From Plenodomus lindquistii (taxonomy: Eukaryota; Ascomycota; Dothideomycetes; Pleosporales; Leptosphaeriaceae), in the NCBI GenBank assembly GCA_025504975.1, contig JANUWI010000002.1, positions 930,001-994,000 of the forward strand: a DNA stretch of 64,000 bases, in the 5' to 3' direction. The notes beneath the pieces are model-generated. The model was given only the letters and a program-made list of their open reading frames with translations, searched no databases and was not told where the DNA came from. Below, piece after piece: positions 44,743 through 57,387 of the stretch. The position numbers and the translations under genes were made by a program. Position 1 is the first letter of the stretch. Each line of letters starts with the position of its first letter.

Positions 44743-46124
44743 GGGAGAGGGAGGGTCAGTCGATCTCCAACAATCGAGGCTGGATGGCACGCGATGCCTT
44801 ACGAAGTTGCTCGTTCTTATTGTGTCCCTATCACACGTTGACAGCATGACGATCAAGCCTATACAGCAACGGGGAGACAACAAAGGCACTGACGTTTAAT
44901 ACAATAATCCTTTTACTACTTCTAGATGATACATGTATAATCTAAACAGTTTGAGCAGACTTTCTAGTGTGGTGTGTTAGCCACGGTGAAGGGCGCATGT
45001 GACCTTGGTAATTCAACAAATACGAGCCCCTTCGCACCGACGGGTGTCTAACGGTCACTGCACGCTTGTCGTCTCCTCACGACACGTACCATACATATGG
45101 TATGCATCGTGAGACATACTAGGCTTATCTTTTCTTCATGGAATTAACGATGACGTTTCACGCCGGGACACGAGCATTTTATACAAAATTGGGACTTTCT
45201 TGCTCGTAGCCCGCCTTGCCATTTTCGAAAACATTTTTACGAGAAGTTCGGGCCTTCCTCGTAAACATGGCTGATCAAACAGGAAGTCTCTGACTATTAC
45301 GCGGCTTTGATATGATGGGACGATGTTTGTTGTTGATTTAAGAGGTCACTTTCTAGCATTTTTATTGTTTTCCCAGATCTCTGCATGAGGTTGAGCTGTG
45401 AACTGTTTGAATCACATTTGACGAAATCGGATGTGTTATCATTGTGGCTTATCGCTGATGCGTCACGACTTCCACGTGTGTACTTTGGTACGTACTGCGT
45501 GTAGCACGTACTGCTCAGCTTACTATAACGTCTTTATTCTGTTCTGACAGCTGCCAAAAAGCTATCACTCGGTGTCATTCACGAACCTTATGAAGAACGA
45601 CACACTGCTGGTGCTTACCTCTCCGTGGGCTAATCCTGGTTCGGCACAGAACCGTTCCTGTACCTTTCCCAAAAACGGTTAGCGCAGAGGTACACAGCCT
45701 CAGTCCGGATCTACCCCGAGTCACTCAGCTCAACCTATTGAGCGAACTACCAAGAAACAATTGGCAGAGACCGCATGGCCATCGCTCCGATCCACACGGC
45801 TTCTGTTCAACCGGCCTATCAGCGAGTCTGCCACTTGCTTGCCTACTGCCACGCGTCAAGGTTCACGGGCTTTTGGTAATGATAGTTCCGTTATCCCGAC
45901 AAACGAAGGATGCCTAGTCACATAAGGCACCCAGCGCGATTCATAGACGCGTTCTGTAAACATCAGACGACGGGGTGTCCTATGCACCTGCTTCCTGCTA
46001 TCTAGCTACTCATTCGGTATGGTCGAGCTGCGCAATTGATGCTTCCTACACGAACGCGGTTCCGCCAACCTTTCCTCTTCGGACTACCCGTGGCGTATAT
46101 ACAGCTGCCTGCAGACAAACTGAG
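44743..46124. other. Intergenic spacer, nothing recognised
   Basis: 1.4 kb, somewhat AT-richer than the neighbours, with stops in all frames. A near-palindrome (TACCATACATATGGTA) lies at about 45086-45101. No gene was seen. Confidence 0.5.
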
Positions 46125-48101
46125 ATGATGGGAGAGGACGAGAAAAAGGATTGCAAAAACGTAGCGGTCACTATCTCATCCATTGGCTGCGCCACACCAA
46201 CTGAGGACCAACCTCCACCACCACCGTATCGCCGGACCTGGGCAAACGACAGTGTGCCGGTTGAAGAGACAAGACGCAATTGGGGATCATTCTGGATACC
46301 AAAGTCAAGATGGACCTGGGGCGTGACCGAGAAGTGGAACGCCATATCGAAGGGTACCTTGAAAGAGACGGGTAACGCGCTGAAGACTTGCTACACTTGT
46401 TTGCGCGATGCAACCCAGCTGGTCTTTAAAAACCTTCGTTTTACGCGTCGACAGTGTTTTGCCCTGTTGCTACTCTTGGTCGTCGGTTTCCTGCCTATGA
46501 TAATACTGGGCTTCCTGGCAAGTGACGCTGGTCACGCTCCATATTACCAGGTTTTCTCGGATAAGATTATGAGTTGTGGAAACAGCCTTGGTGCCCCCCA
46601 GAATTCCACGGTCTCTGGCATCGAGAAGTTGTTCGTGCTTGACACTACGTGGGGTCGGTTCTCCTTTGCGGCAGTAAAGACGATAGATGTTGCGTGGGAC
46701 CTGTTTGTAGGAAGAGGTACCTCCAACCTTCGTGTTTGGATGACGCAAAGCTGACTCAAGCATAGGTGTCCAAATTTGTGCCTCCTGGGCCGCATACAAG
46801 GTCTTTTCTGACGCATTGCTGTTCGTCATCGAGCGGAACCCAGCGTCTTTTCGCATCTTCCAGCGGATCGCACTTGAGGGCCCCAATCTACATTCACTTT
46901 GGACGCTAACCCAGGAACTTTTCACACGAAATGACACTCGCACGAAACTTCTTTTTATATATATGTTCGTGTCGATCTCGTACGTCCTCACAGTACCCAT
47001 TTTCCTGGGCGCCATGACTGGTTACGATAGCACCAACATCGCGTGGATAGACCTCGACAATTCGAACAACATTGTCCCGGCATCTATGCTCAAATCATCC
47101 ACCATAGTCTCCGGCACGAGGAATCATAGCTGGGACCAGGCTGTCTGTCTAGATAACGCCATAGCGAACGAAGCGAATAACAGAGATGTTGCTCGCCACG
47201 GCCGATGTGAGATTTCCCGCGATCGTCTTTTTATCACAATCTAAGATAACCATGACAGGCGACTGCCGGCTCATCGATAGCGGGATTATGGTGTTTGCAA
47301 AGGACTACTGGAGGCAATATTATTCGGCTACTGGGGAAATATGTGAGTTCAACCAGCACCTCAACCACCGTACGCGACTGACTGAAATAGGCACTTACAA
47401 TTTTATGAACAATACGCAAACTTACAAGTGGGAGGCACAAAACGGCGTCGATTACGGCTACGACGCTCAACGCAGTCCCGAAATGCGCAACTGTACGTAG
47501 AACCATTATGGGCGACGTTCCAACCTCAACCCTTAAGCTGATCACATCAACTCCAGGCAACGCAACTATGGACGTTGAAGTCAACGGCAAAAAGTACGAA
47601 TATCTAGACCTAACAGTGACGGGCGGCTACTGCTACGAAAGCACACCTTACAACTACTCCTATCTGTTCGACAAAACGCGTTGTCTGCCCGACACCGCCA
47701 ATCCATCCTACGAATGGGGCTTTGCAACCATGATGTCTGGCATATTTGTCTTCATTACCTTTGGCTGGTGTACGAGCATGTACATTGTCTGGCAACACGC
47801 ACAATTCAACTCGACGCTCGTGAAGAGCGGATACGCAATGACGCCTTTGCGAGCGGCCTTTGCCATGGCCAAGGCAGCGAAAAAGAAGACGGGGATGGGT
47901 GAGCGACAGCTAATCCGAGCGTATACGAAGGATCTGGAGAATGAATTGTATGGAGGCTGTGGGGTCAAGGCGACGAGTATGGAGTACGGGCTGTTTGTGG
48001 AAGATCCAGAGGAAGGGGATGAAGACAGGACATATCTCAGTGTCAGAGAGGTACGGGCACGGCATGTCAGGGGACTTTCGGAGGCTTCGGCCGGGGGCTG
48101 A
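46125..48101 (+). CDS. Fungal membrane protein of unknown function (five exons)
   Basis: Exons 46125-46716, 46766-47206, 47259-47342, 47391-47492, 47557-48101; product 587 aa. I do not recognise the family. It has an N-terminal cytosolic-type region with a Pro-rich patch (DQPPPPPYRR), then a membrane helix (FALLLLLVVGFLPMIILGFL), a second near residue 290 (LFIYMFVSISYVLTVPIFLG) and a third near residue 480 (FATMMSGIFVFITFGWCTSM). Long segments between the helices carry several N-x-S/T sites and cysteines, as in an extracellular or lumenal domain. The C-terminal ~90 residues are basic, then acidic. The third intron (47343-47390) is 48 nt, in frame and without stops. It could be a receptor-like or channel-like surface protein, but there is no direct evidence. 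The ATG at 46125 is the first in frame; a second follows immediately. Confidence 0.75.
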
Positions 48102-49293
48102 AAGACATGGGTGAAACGACGAATTATGACTATCAAGATGTAACAACAAGATTGTATATGCCGGGTTTCCGAGGCTTCACGTGGAGGAACTGATGCTTCA
48201 GCCTTTTAAAACGCAAGCCGCGGGTTATTCTGAGTGGAAAGTGTTAATTTCCGTTCACGGGGTATGTAAAGAATGCTGGCTTGGATACCATAGAAAGCAT
48301 ATGCGAGAAGCAGCGCTGCCATCGGAAATTGCTCTTTTAACCAAAATCTCCACCGTCCCATGGCCCTTTATGGTGTTCAGAAGTCCTCCGGCAATGCATA
48401 AGGGGGCGTTGTGGAGTATTTATGGTGTGTTGAATTGCAGGTGGGCAAGTAGAACTTGAGGCCCACGTGACTCGATGTGCATGATCCCCCGCGCAATTGT
48501 GAAACTGACACGGAAGCTACCGGTACAGGTGCAATGCCACAACTTAGTAGCAACGCCGGCGAGAGCTTGATTGTCGCTGAACAGGTCCATGCTATATAAT
48601 CACGGTAAGAAAAGTATCGAGCTTTCTCATGGCAGTCTGTAATGAGGGGCACAGAATGGGCTTTGCATCTGACTTGATCTGGAAGCATTTTCGAGGTGCA
48701 GCCAGCAGTCATGTCAAATTGCAGAGGACGAAGATGGTTTACGATGAAACATTGGCAGGGCGAACTGGCGAGAGGTCGGGGAGGAACAATGGCCTTTGTA
48801 CTCTAGAGTATGATACCCACCTCATGGTGGGGCAGACGAGTAAGCATGGCTGGGGGACGTGTTTGAGGTTGCACGCAGCATGCATGGACGAGGGCAGTGA
48901 ACAGGTTCGTTGAGACTGGCGGCCGACGGGCTGCAGGCTGGAGAAGGCTCTTCTTGGGGGCTACGGCATGCAGGCTCGAGGAGGTGCATGCGTGATGCGT
49001 GATGCGAGGTGAGACGCAGTGGGCGCGGCTCGAGTGATGGGCAGGGCACATGGTGGTTGGCTGGCCCCTGGCTCGTGCTAGAAGGCGGCATGTTGGCGGT
49101 GAGTGTAGCGCGACCACAGAAAGTCGACGACGTCCGCCTTCCCACCACCACCAAGAGCGGCCAGTCTTCCTCTGCCCCCACGACACGGCGCCTGCTTTTT
49201 TTCGTTCTCTTCTTCCTTGCGAGGGGATGCATCGAGCACTGTGACTGCTGAAGACGCACCCAGCACCAGAGCCCCACGCGGCACCACAGCCGG

Positions 49294-49336
<43 letters not shown>

Positions 49337-49445
49337 GGGAGCCGCCCACTAGTGCTTGTTGACCGCCCACCAGGGAGCCTTGGACCCTGACCGACAGCGC
49401 ACCGCACCAGAGGAGAGGGGGGGAGCACGCCGACCACCACCCACC
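48102..49445. other. Spacer and myosin V promoter/leader
   Basis: The first ~700 nt show nothing. From about 48900 the sequence is GC-rich and ends in a (GCAA)n repeat just upstream of the myosin ATG. Long minus-strand frames here are produced by that composition. Confidence 0.5.
49294..49336. repeat. (GCAA)n microsatellite in the myosin V leader
   Basis: About 10.5 uninterrupted tetranucleotide units lie about 110 bp upstream of the myosin start codon, probably within the 5' UTR. Confidence 0.93.
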
Positions 49446-52400
49446 ATGGCGCACATCTACGACATCGGCACGCGGGCATGGCAGCCCGACACCACCGAGG
49501 GCTGGGTTGCCTCGGAGGTCGTGGACAAGCAGATTGCGGGCGACAAGGTCAAGCTGGTCTTCCGCCTGGAAAATGGCGAGGTACGCAGCGGCGGGGGGGC
49601 AGCAGCACGCGTCTTGACGGCCACTGACACCATGCGCAGACCAAGACCATCGAGACGTCTCTGGACGCCGTCCATACGGGCAACGACCCGAACCTGCCGC
49701 CATTGATGAACCCGGCCATGCTCGAGGCCAGCGACGATCTGACCAACTTGTCTCATTTGAACGAGCCGGCTGGTGCGAACCCCGCATCGCTGACAGCACT
49801 TGGGACGGTATGCTGACAAGCTCGCAGTCCTCCAAGCCATCAAGCTGCGCTACCTGCAGAAGGAAATCTACACATACTCTGGCATCGTTCTCATCGCAAC
49901 AAACCCCTTCGCGCGCGTCGATTCGCTCTATGTACCGGGCATGGTACAGGTCTATGCTGGCAAGCAGAGATCTTATGGCGCACCGCATCTGTTCGCCATT
50001 GCTGAGGAAGCCTTCGCGTAAGACTGCCTTTTCGTCTCAGTGGCCACCACGAAACGCATACACACATACTAACACGTCTGCAGCGACATGTTACGCGACC
50101 AGAAGAACCAGACCGTGGTCGTATCTGGAGAGTCTGGCGCTGGCAAAACCGTCAGTGCCAAATACATTATGCGATACTTTGCGACACGCGAGTCTCCAGA
50201 CAACCCTGGAAAGCGGAGAGGCAAGGCTGATGCCATGAGTGAAACGGAAGAGCAGATTCTGGCCACCAATCCCATCATGGAAGCCTTTGGCAACGCCAAA
50301 ACCACGCGAAACGACAACTCTTCTCGTTTCGGTAAATACATCGAAATCATGTTCAACAAGCAGACAGATATCATTGGCGCAAAGATAAGAACATACCTGC
50401 TGGAGCGGTCAAGACTGGTGTTTCAGCCGCTTAAGGAGCGGAATTATCACATCTTCTACCAGCTCGTCGCCGGTGCTACGGATGCTGAACGGGCAGAACT
50501 CTCTTTGAAGTCTGTCGAGGAATTTAGCTACCTTAATCAAGGTAGCGCGCCTGTGATCGATGGCATGGACGATGTTGCCGAGTTCAAGGCTACGCGGGAT
50601 TCTCTCACAAAAATTGGTGTGTCATCAGAGACGCAAGCTGGTATCTGGCGCTTGCTTGGAGCTCTGTTGCACATGGGAGACGTCAAAATTACCGCGACAC
50701 GAACCGACTCGAATCTGGCGCCAGATGAGCCTTCTCTGGTCAAGGCTTGTCAGCTGCTTGGCATCGATGCCAACGTTTTTGCCAAATGGATCGTCAAGAA
50801 GCAGCTGATCACCAGAGGAGAGAAGATCGTTTCAAACCTCACCCAACAGCAAGCAATTGTGGTCAGGGACTCCGTTGCCAAGTTCATTTATTCCAGTCTT
50901 TTCGACTGGTTGGTGGAGCGAACCAACGAGAGTCTTGCCACCGAGACGGTTCTCGCGCAAGCTCATACCTTCATCGGTGTCCTGGATATCTACGGTTTCG
51001 AGCACTTTGCCAAGAACTCGTTTGAACAATTCTGTATCAACTACGCAAACGAAAAGCTACAACAAGAATTCAACGCCCACGTCTTCAAGCTCGAACAGGA
51101 AGAGTACATGCGCGAGAAGATCGATTGGACGTTCATCGACTTCGCTGACAATCAGCCATGTATCGACCTTATCGAAGGCAAGATGGGTGTACTGTCCCTC
51201 CTCGATGAAGAATCGCGTCTTCCCATGGGTTCCGATGAGCAATTCGTCACCAAACTGCACCACAATTTCTCCGGTGATAAGCACAAGTTTTACAAGAAGC
51301 CGCGATTTGGGAAGTCTTCTTTCACAGTCTGCCATTACGCCATTGATGTCACATACGAGTCTGATGGCTTCATTGAGAAGAACAGAGATACCGTTCCTGA
51401 CGAGCATATGGAAGTTCTCAAGGCTTCGAGTAACAAACTCCTGACTGAGGTCTTGGATGTCGCGGGCCAGATCCGTGATAAGGAAACTGCCCATACCACC
51501 TCAAACAAGCCTGGTGCTGCAGTGTCTGCCGGTCGTAGGATTGCCGTCAACAGGAAACCAACGCTGGGTGGCATTTTCAAGTCTTCTCTCATCGAACTCA
51601 TGCAGACCATCAACTCCACCGACGTCCACTACATTAGGTGTATTAAACCTAACGAAGCTAAAGCAGCATGGCAATTTGACGGACCCATGGTCCTGAGTCA
51701 ATTGCGAGCTTGTGGTGTTCTCGAGACCGTCCGAATCAGTTGTGCTGGTTACCCAACCCGCTGGACCTACGAAGAATTCGCTTTGCGTTACTACATGTTA
51801 GTGCGATCTAATGAATGGACGCCCGAGATCCGGAACATGGCCACCGCAATCCTGAAGAAAGCTTTGGGCGCTGGAAAGAATGACGGTACAGACAAATACC
51901 AGATGGGCTTGACAAAGATCTTCTTCCGAGCTGGCATGCTTGCTTTCCTCGAAAACTTGCGAACCGCCAGGCTCAACGATGCTGCCGTTATGATCCAGAA
52001 GAACCTTCGTGCCAAATACTATCGCCGCATCTATCTGGACATGCGCGAGGCTGTCATTTCTGTTCAGGCCCTTGCAAGAGGCTACATGACCAGAGAGAAG
52101 ACAGAAGAGGCCAGACAAGTGAAGGCTGCAACAACCATTCAGCGAGTGTGGCGAGGAAGCAAGGACCGCAAGAAGTTCCATCTGATCCGCGACTCACTTA
52201 TCAAGCTCGAAGCTGCCGCAAAGGGGTTCCTTTTGCGAAAGAACCTCTTGGACACGAGGCTCGGCAACGCTGCTCGTATGATCCAGCGCAACTGGCGAAA
52301 ACAAAGATACGTGCGTGCCTACAAGAAGGAAGTGAACGCAATCATCCTAGTCCAAAAGCTTTGGAGAGGAAGGCAAGCCCGCAAACAGTACAAGACACTT

Positions 52401-54430
52401 CGTGCCGAATCACGCGACCTCAAGAACATCTCCTACAAACTTGAAAACAAGGTCGTCGAGCTTACTCAGACGTTGGGATCGATGAAGGAGCAGAACAAAT
52501 CCCTGAAGTCGCAGGTGGAGAACTACGAAAGCCAGATCAAGTCATACAAGGAGCGCAGCCGAACACTGGAGAACCGCCAAAGAGAATTGCAGGCCGAGGC
52601 CAATCAGGCTGGTATCACCGCTGCCAAGCTCAGCCAGATGGAGGACGAGTACAAGAAATTGCAAACGAGCTACGATGAAAGCAATGCGAAGATGCGACAT
52701 CTCCAGGAGGAAGAAAAGGAACTGCGTGCTTCACTCAAGAGGACGACCGACGATCTCGAACAGTCCAAGAGGCGCAGCAACGTCACAGAAACCGAGAAGA
52801 TGTCCCTGAGGCAGCAGCTCGCCGATTTGCAGGAGCAAGTGGAGCTTATGAAGCGCTCTGGTCCCATCAACGGCGAACTCTCGAACGGTCACCACCCGAT
52901 AGCTGCAAGCAGTCTCATCAACCTTGTTGCTTCGAAGAAGCCAAAGAGGCGGAGTGCTGGTCCCGATACTCGCGATCTAGACCGCTTCAGTCAGCAGTAC
53001 AACCCAAGGCCTGTCTCGATGGCTGTCGGTTCCACTGCTCACAGACAGAACCTCTCTGGATCAACGTTTGCTCAGCTCGATAACGTCGAACTCGAGCTTG
53101 AAAACATCCTCGCGGAGGAGGACATGCTTAACGATGAGGTTACTCTTGGTCTCATCAAGAATCTGAAGATCCCCTCACCTACCACCACCCCTCCTCCCAC
53201 CGACAAGGAGGTTCTGTTCCCAGCTTACCTCATCAATCTCGTCACCTCCGAGATGTGGAACAATGGCTTCGTCAAGGAGTCCGAGCGCTTCCTTGCCAAC
53301 GTCATGCAGTCTATCCAACAGGAAGTCATGCAACACGATGCCGACGATGCGATCAACCCAGGCGCCTTCTGGCTCTCCAATGTCCACGAGATGCTCTCCT
53401 TCGTCTTCCTCGCAGAGGATTGGTACGAGCAGCAGAAGACCGACAACTACGAGTACGATCGTTTGTTGGAGATCGTCAAGCACGATCTGGAAAGTCTTGA
53501 GTTCAACATCTACCACACCTGGATGAAGGTACTCAAGAAGAAGCTTCACAAGATGATCATCCCCGCCATCATCGAGTCACAGTCTCTTCCCGGTTTCGTG
53601 ACAAACGAGAGCAACCGCTTTCTCGGCAAGTTGCTCCAAGGCAGCAACACCCCTGCATACAGCATGGACAACCTCCTTAGCCTACTGAACAGCGTCTACA
53701 AAGCCATGAAGGCCTATTACCTCGAGGACTCCATCATCACGCAATGTGTCACTGAGCTTCTACGCCTTGTTGGCGTGACCGCCTTCAACGATCTACTCAT
53801 GCGTCGCAACTTCCTTTCGTGGAAGCGTGGCCTTCAGATCAACTACAACATCACGCGAATTGAAGAATGGTGCAAGTCGCACGATATGCCAGAGGGTACT
53901 TTGCAGCTCGAGCATCTGATGCAAGCCACGAAGCTACTGCAGCTGAAGAAAGCTACACTCAACGACATTGAAATCATTCAAGATATTTGCTGGATGCTGA
54001 GTCCCAATCAAATCCAGAAGTTGCTGAATCAGTACCTCGTAGCCGATTACGAGCAGCCCATTAACGGCGAAATCATGAAGGCTGTTGCCTCGAGAGTGAC
54101 AGAGAAGAGTGACGTGCTGTTGTTGACCGCTGTTGATATGGAGGACAGTGGTCCATATGAGATTGCCGAGCCAAGAGTTATCACAGCACTGGAGACATAC
54201 ACGCCATCTTGTAAGTTTAGCCCATCAACCAACCCACTGCGAACGTGCCACATACTAATAACACGACAGGGCTTCAAACACCCCGCCTAAAGCGCCTCGC
54301 GGAGATTGTTTCGCAACAAGCAATTGCGCAGCAGGAGAAATTGGAATTTGACGACCCATCAATGAACGGCGACGGAGGCATGAACGGCATGAACGGACAC
54401 GACACAATCGAAGAAGGCATCGAGGCGTAG
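49446..54430 (+). CDS. Class V myosin heavy chain
   Basis: Exons 49446-49580, 49640-49772, 49828-50017, 50084-54210, 54270-54430; product 1581 aa, the normal class V length. The motor has the SH3-like N-terminus (WVASEVVDKQIAGDKVKLVF), P-loop GESGAGKT (about 165), switch I NDNSSRFGKYIEI, switch II DIYGFEHFAKNSFEQFCINY and the actin-binding DVHYIRCIKPNE. Six IQ motifs (about 782-915; for example IQKNLRAKYYRR, IQRVWRGSKDRKKF, VQKLWRGRQARKQY) bind light chains or calmodulin. A coiled coil (about 920-1075) and a globular DIL/cargo domain (about 1195-1500) follow. Myosin V carries secretory vesicles and organelles along actin to hyphal tips; orthologues are yeast Myo2/Myo4 and Aspergillus MyoE. 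The last exon restores the family motif WLQTPRLKRLAEIVSQQA and ends in a short acidic, glycine-rich tail. Confidence 0.97.
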
Positions 54431-55549
54431 TTTATGAAAGAAGCAAGCAAGCGTATCTGCATATTGAACTGAAGGCTGATTGTTTTTTTGGACGGCCTTT
54501 GTAGACACGACCGAGACGACCAAAACAGGAATCTTGTAGTTGCAGCAGTGTTTGTGTCTGTGCCACCTAGCTGGTATGGGGAAGGGGCAAACGCGGGCTC
54601 GGTTTGGCGCAGGGCGATGACATGTTGGGTATCTAATGAAGAATTTGAGTTTTCTGTTCTGTTATTCTGTAGTCCTGATCGTTGTGGACTTCATTGTGTG
54701 CCTCTGGATGGGTATCGTGCATACGAGACGTGACTTGTGTATGGATGTGCACCCGAGTCTGTGGGGCCATGGATGCGCTTGATGATGGCTTGAAGGGCCC
54801 CTTTAATCAAAGTTTATGTAACGACGTCGAAGAAAAGAGACGGTATCTGCCAAAGCCGCGCACGTAATTGCTCATAATGGTCCGGATGGTAAGCCCAGAC
54901 GGATGCGAAGCCGCTCACTGAGTGGGACCAATGCCGTCGAAATACAGCAAACTGACTCTCCACGCCCTGTGACATTGTCTTTTTACCTAAGTTGCTCCTG
55001 TTGCCTGGAAAGCGGCCATTGCTTCCGGACGCGTAGAAACACTGGTATCCGAGTAAAGCTGACGTGTGATTGCGGGTTTGCAAAGATACCAGGTGTCTCG
55101 TCGGCCCACGCTCCGCCGAACCAGGCTCTCGGAGTCGAGTACTCGAACGTCGCGGCCCGCGACCAGACTACTTGTGGAGTTGGGGCTGGCTCCTGCACCG
55201 CAATTACCAAAGCCAAGCCACCATGGAGCTGACGCTTCCCCTTGCAGCTGATTGTACAGCGCGCTGGACCAGACCACGTTGTCAGAGTTGAACTGTTTGT
55301 CTCTTCAATGTAATTCTTACACACTTCTCTCGGTTCCTGTTTCCTTTATTAACTTGAGTGCCCTCTGCGTGCGTTTGTCTGCCCATTCATTAGACCGACA
55401 CTGGAGAAGTTTACTGGTAGTCCACCACGCCCAATGCGACAACACGCGACATTTCGATAAGCTCGAGAACTGGGTTTGCATTTAGCGCACGCGACCACAC
55501 TACATCCATCAGAGGAGAAGAATAGCAAGACGATTTGGGAAAGAAAGAC
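54431..55549. other. Intergenic spacer, nothing recognised
   Basis: It holds the myosin 3' flank and the promoter of the sugar transporter gene. No gene or repeat was recognised. Confidence 0.5.
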
Positions 55550-57387
55550 ATGCCGTCTGCACAGCAATGGCAGGGTACACCAGCCATCAAGGGCTCGAGT
55601 GAGACTATGCGCATGGCGCTGCTCACTGCCTCACTCATTGGCCTACAGTACGCCTTCCGCCTTGCCTTCTAGCCTACCATACAAGCAGCTAACTGAGGAC
55701 ATAGATTCACGTGGAACGTCGAAATGACCTACTGCACCCCCTACCTCCTCGAGCTCGGCCTCACAAAATCCAAAATCTCACTCGTATGGGTAGCAGGTCC
55801 CCTCTCTGGCCTGATTATGCAGCCCATAGTCGGCGTCGTTGCGGACCGGTCTACATCGCGCTGGGGTCGGCGACGGCCGTTCATGTTTGGCGGTACCATA
55901 CTGGTTAGCTTGTTCTTGCTGCTGTTGGGCTGGACGAAAGAGGTGGTGCGCGCTTTTGCTACGGACCCGGAGACAATCAAGACGGCCACGATTTATTTGG
56001 CTGTGTTCAGCATCTACGGCATAGACTTTGCCATCAATGCGGTGCAAGGGAGTTGTAGGGGCTTGGTTGTGGATACGCTGCCTCTTGCGAAACAACAGAC
56101 GGGAAGTAGTTGGGCGAGCAGAATGGTAGCAGTGGGATCGCTGATTGGGTATGGGGCTGGTGCGATTGATCTACGGAGTGTGTTTGGGCCAATGTTAGGG
56201 GACACGCAGTTCAAGCAGTTGACAGCTGTTGCGGCGATGACGCTGTGTGTTGCGGTAGGGATAACGAGTTGGGCGGTCACGGAACGAGTGCTGCTTAGTG
56301 ATGGAGAGGAGGAGGATGAGAAGCTAGACTTTAAACAGGTGTTGAGTACGATTGCACATACGGCGATGAATCTGCCGAGGGGGATTCAGGCCATTTGCTA
56401 TGTGCAGTTTTGGGCGTGGATTGGTACGTTTACCTTCGCCAGGGTTTGTGCATGCACATGCTAACATCACGACAGGATGGTTTCCCTTCCTCTTCTACAG
56501 CACAACCTGGGTCGGCGAAGTCTACCTCCGCTACGATGCGCCCGCAGAAGTCAAAGCAGCAGGTGACCTGACCGGCAAGGTCGGACGCGTCGGCTCGACA
56601 GCTCTCATCGCCTTCTCCATCATCACATTCGTAATGAGCGTACTTCTCCCCTTCTTCGTCCAAGGCCCGCGGGACGAGAAGAACCCCGGCTTCACACCTC
56701 GCCCACCAAAGAGCATTGCCGGCCTTGTCACAGGACTGGAGAAATACAAGCCCAGCCTGCTTACCGCGTGGACAATCAGCCACTGCATCTTTGCCGGTAG
56801 CATGATCATGGCGCCATTTGTCAAGAGTTTACATGCTGCTACTCTGATTATTGCGGCCTGCGGGATGTATGTATACTATTTTCCAATGCCCACCACTACT
56901 ATCTCACAGTCAGTATACTAACGACCACAGATCTTGGTCTGTAGCCTGCTGGGCTCCCTTCGCCTTCCTCGGTGTGGAAATAAATCGCCTCTCGTCATCC
57001 CACCCACATGCGCACCCTCGTCCAGTCCGTTCCTCCCTAGACCTCGAAGCCCCCGTTCCGCTCTCTCTCGCGCAACCCCTCGAAAAGTCGTCCTCATCTA
57101 CCACCAGCTCCTCCTCCTCGACCGGCGAATCCTCGGGCAAATACCTGGGTATCATGAATTTGTACACTACGCTACCGCAGTTTGTCGGTACGGGCATTAG
57201 CTGGGTTGTGTTTTCAATACTGGAGCCCGGGAAGAGTCCAGAGTTACATGGAGACGGCGAAGTTGGGGTGGTCAAGGCCAAGGAGGGACCGAACGCAATT
57301 GCGGTGTGCTTATTTATTGGGGCTTGTTCGGCGTGTGTCGCTGTAGGGGCTACAAGGAGGTTAGGGAGGATACAGGGGAGGTGGTAG
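55550..57387 (+). CDS. Sucrose/alpha-glucoside-type MFS transporter (Sut1-like)
   Basis: Exons 55550-55647, 55705-56423, 56476-56866, 56931-57387; product 554 aa. The joined first helix reads LLTASLIGLQFTWNVEMTYC, followed by TPYLLELGLTKSKISLVWVA and the signature RWGRRRPF after helix 3. This is the signature of the plant and fungal sucrose/H+ symporter group (GPH/SUT). About twelve membrane helices can be counted. A cytosolic loop in the middle (SDGEEEDEKLDFK) and a Ser-rich loop of about 30 residues near the end (between helices 10 and 11) lie where such loops occur in the family. Length matches fission yeast Sut1, which carries maltose and sucrose. The exact sugar here is unknown. Transport is expected at the plasma membrane and proton-driven. 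Confidence 0.87.

Noticed and set aside
48822..49988. Minus frame of 388 codons
   Set aside because: It is antisense to the first myosin V exons and runs through the GCAA microsatellite as a Leu/Ala/Cys repeat, which is a compositional artefact.
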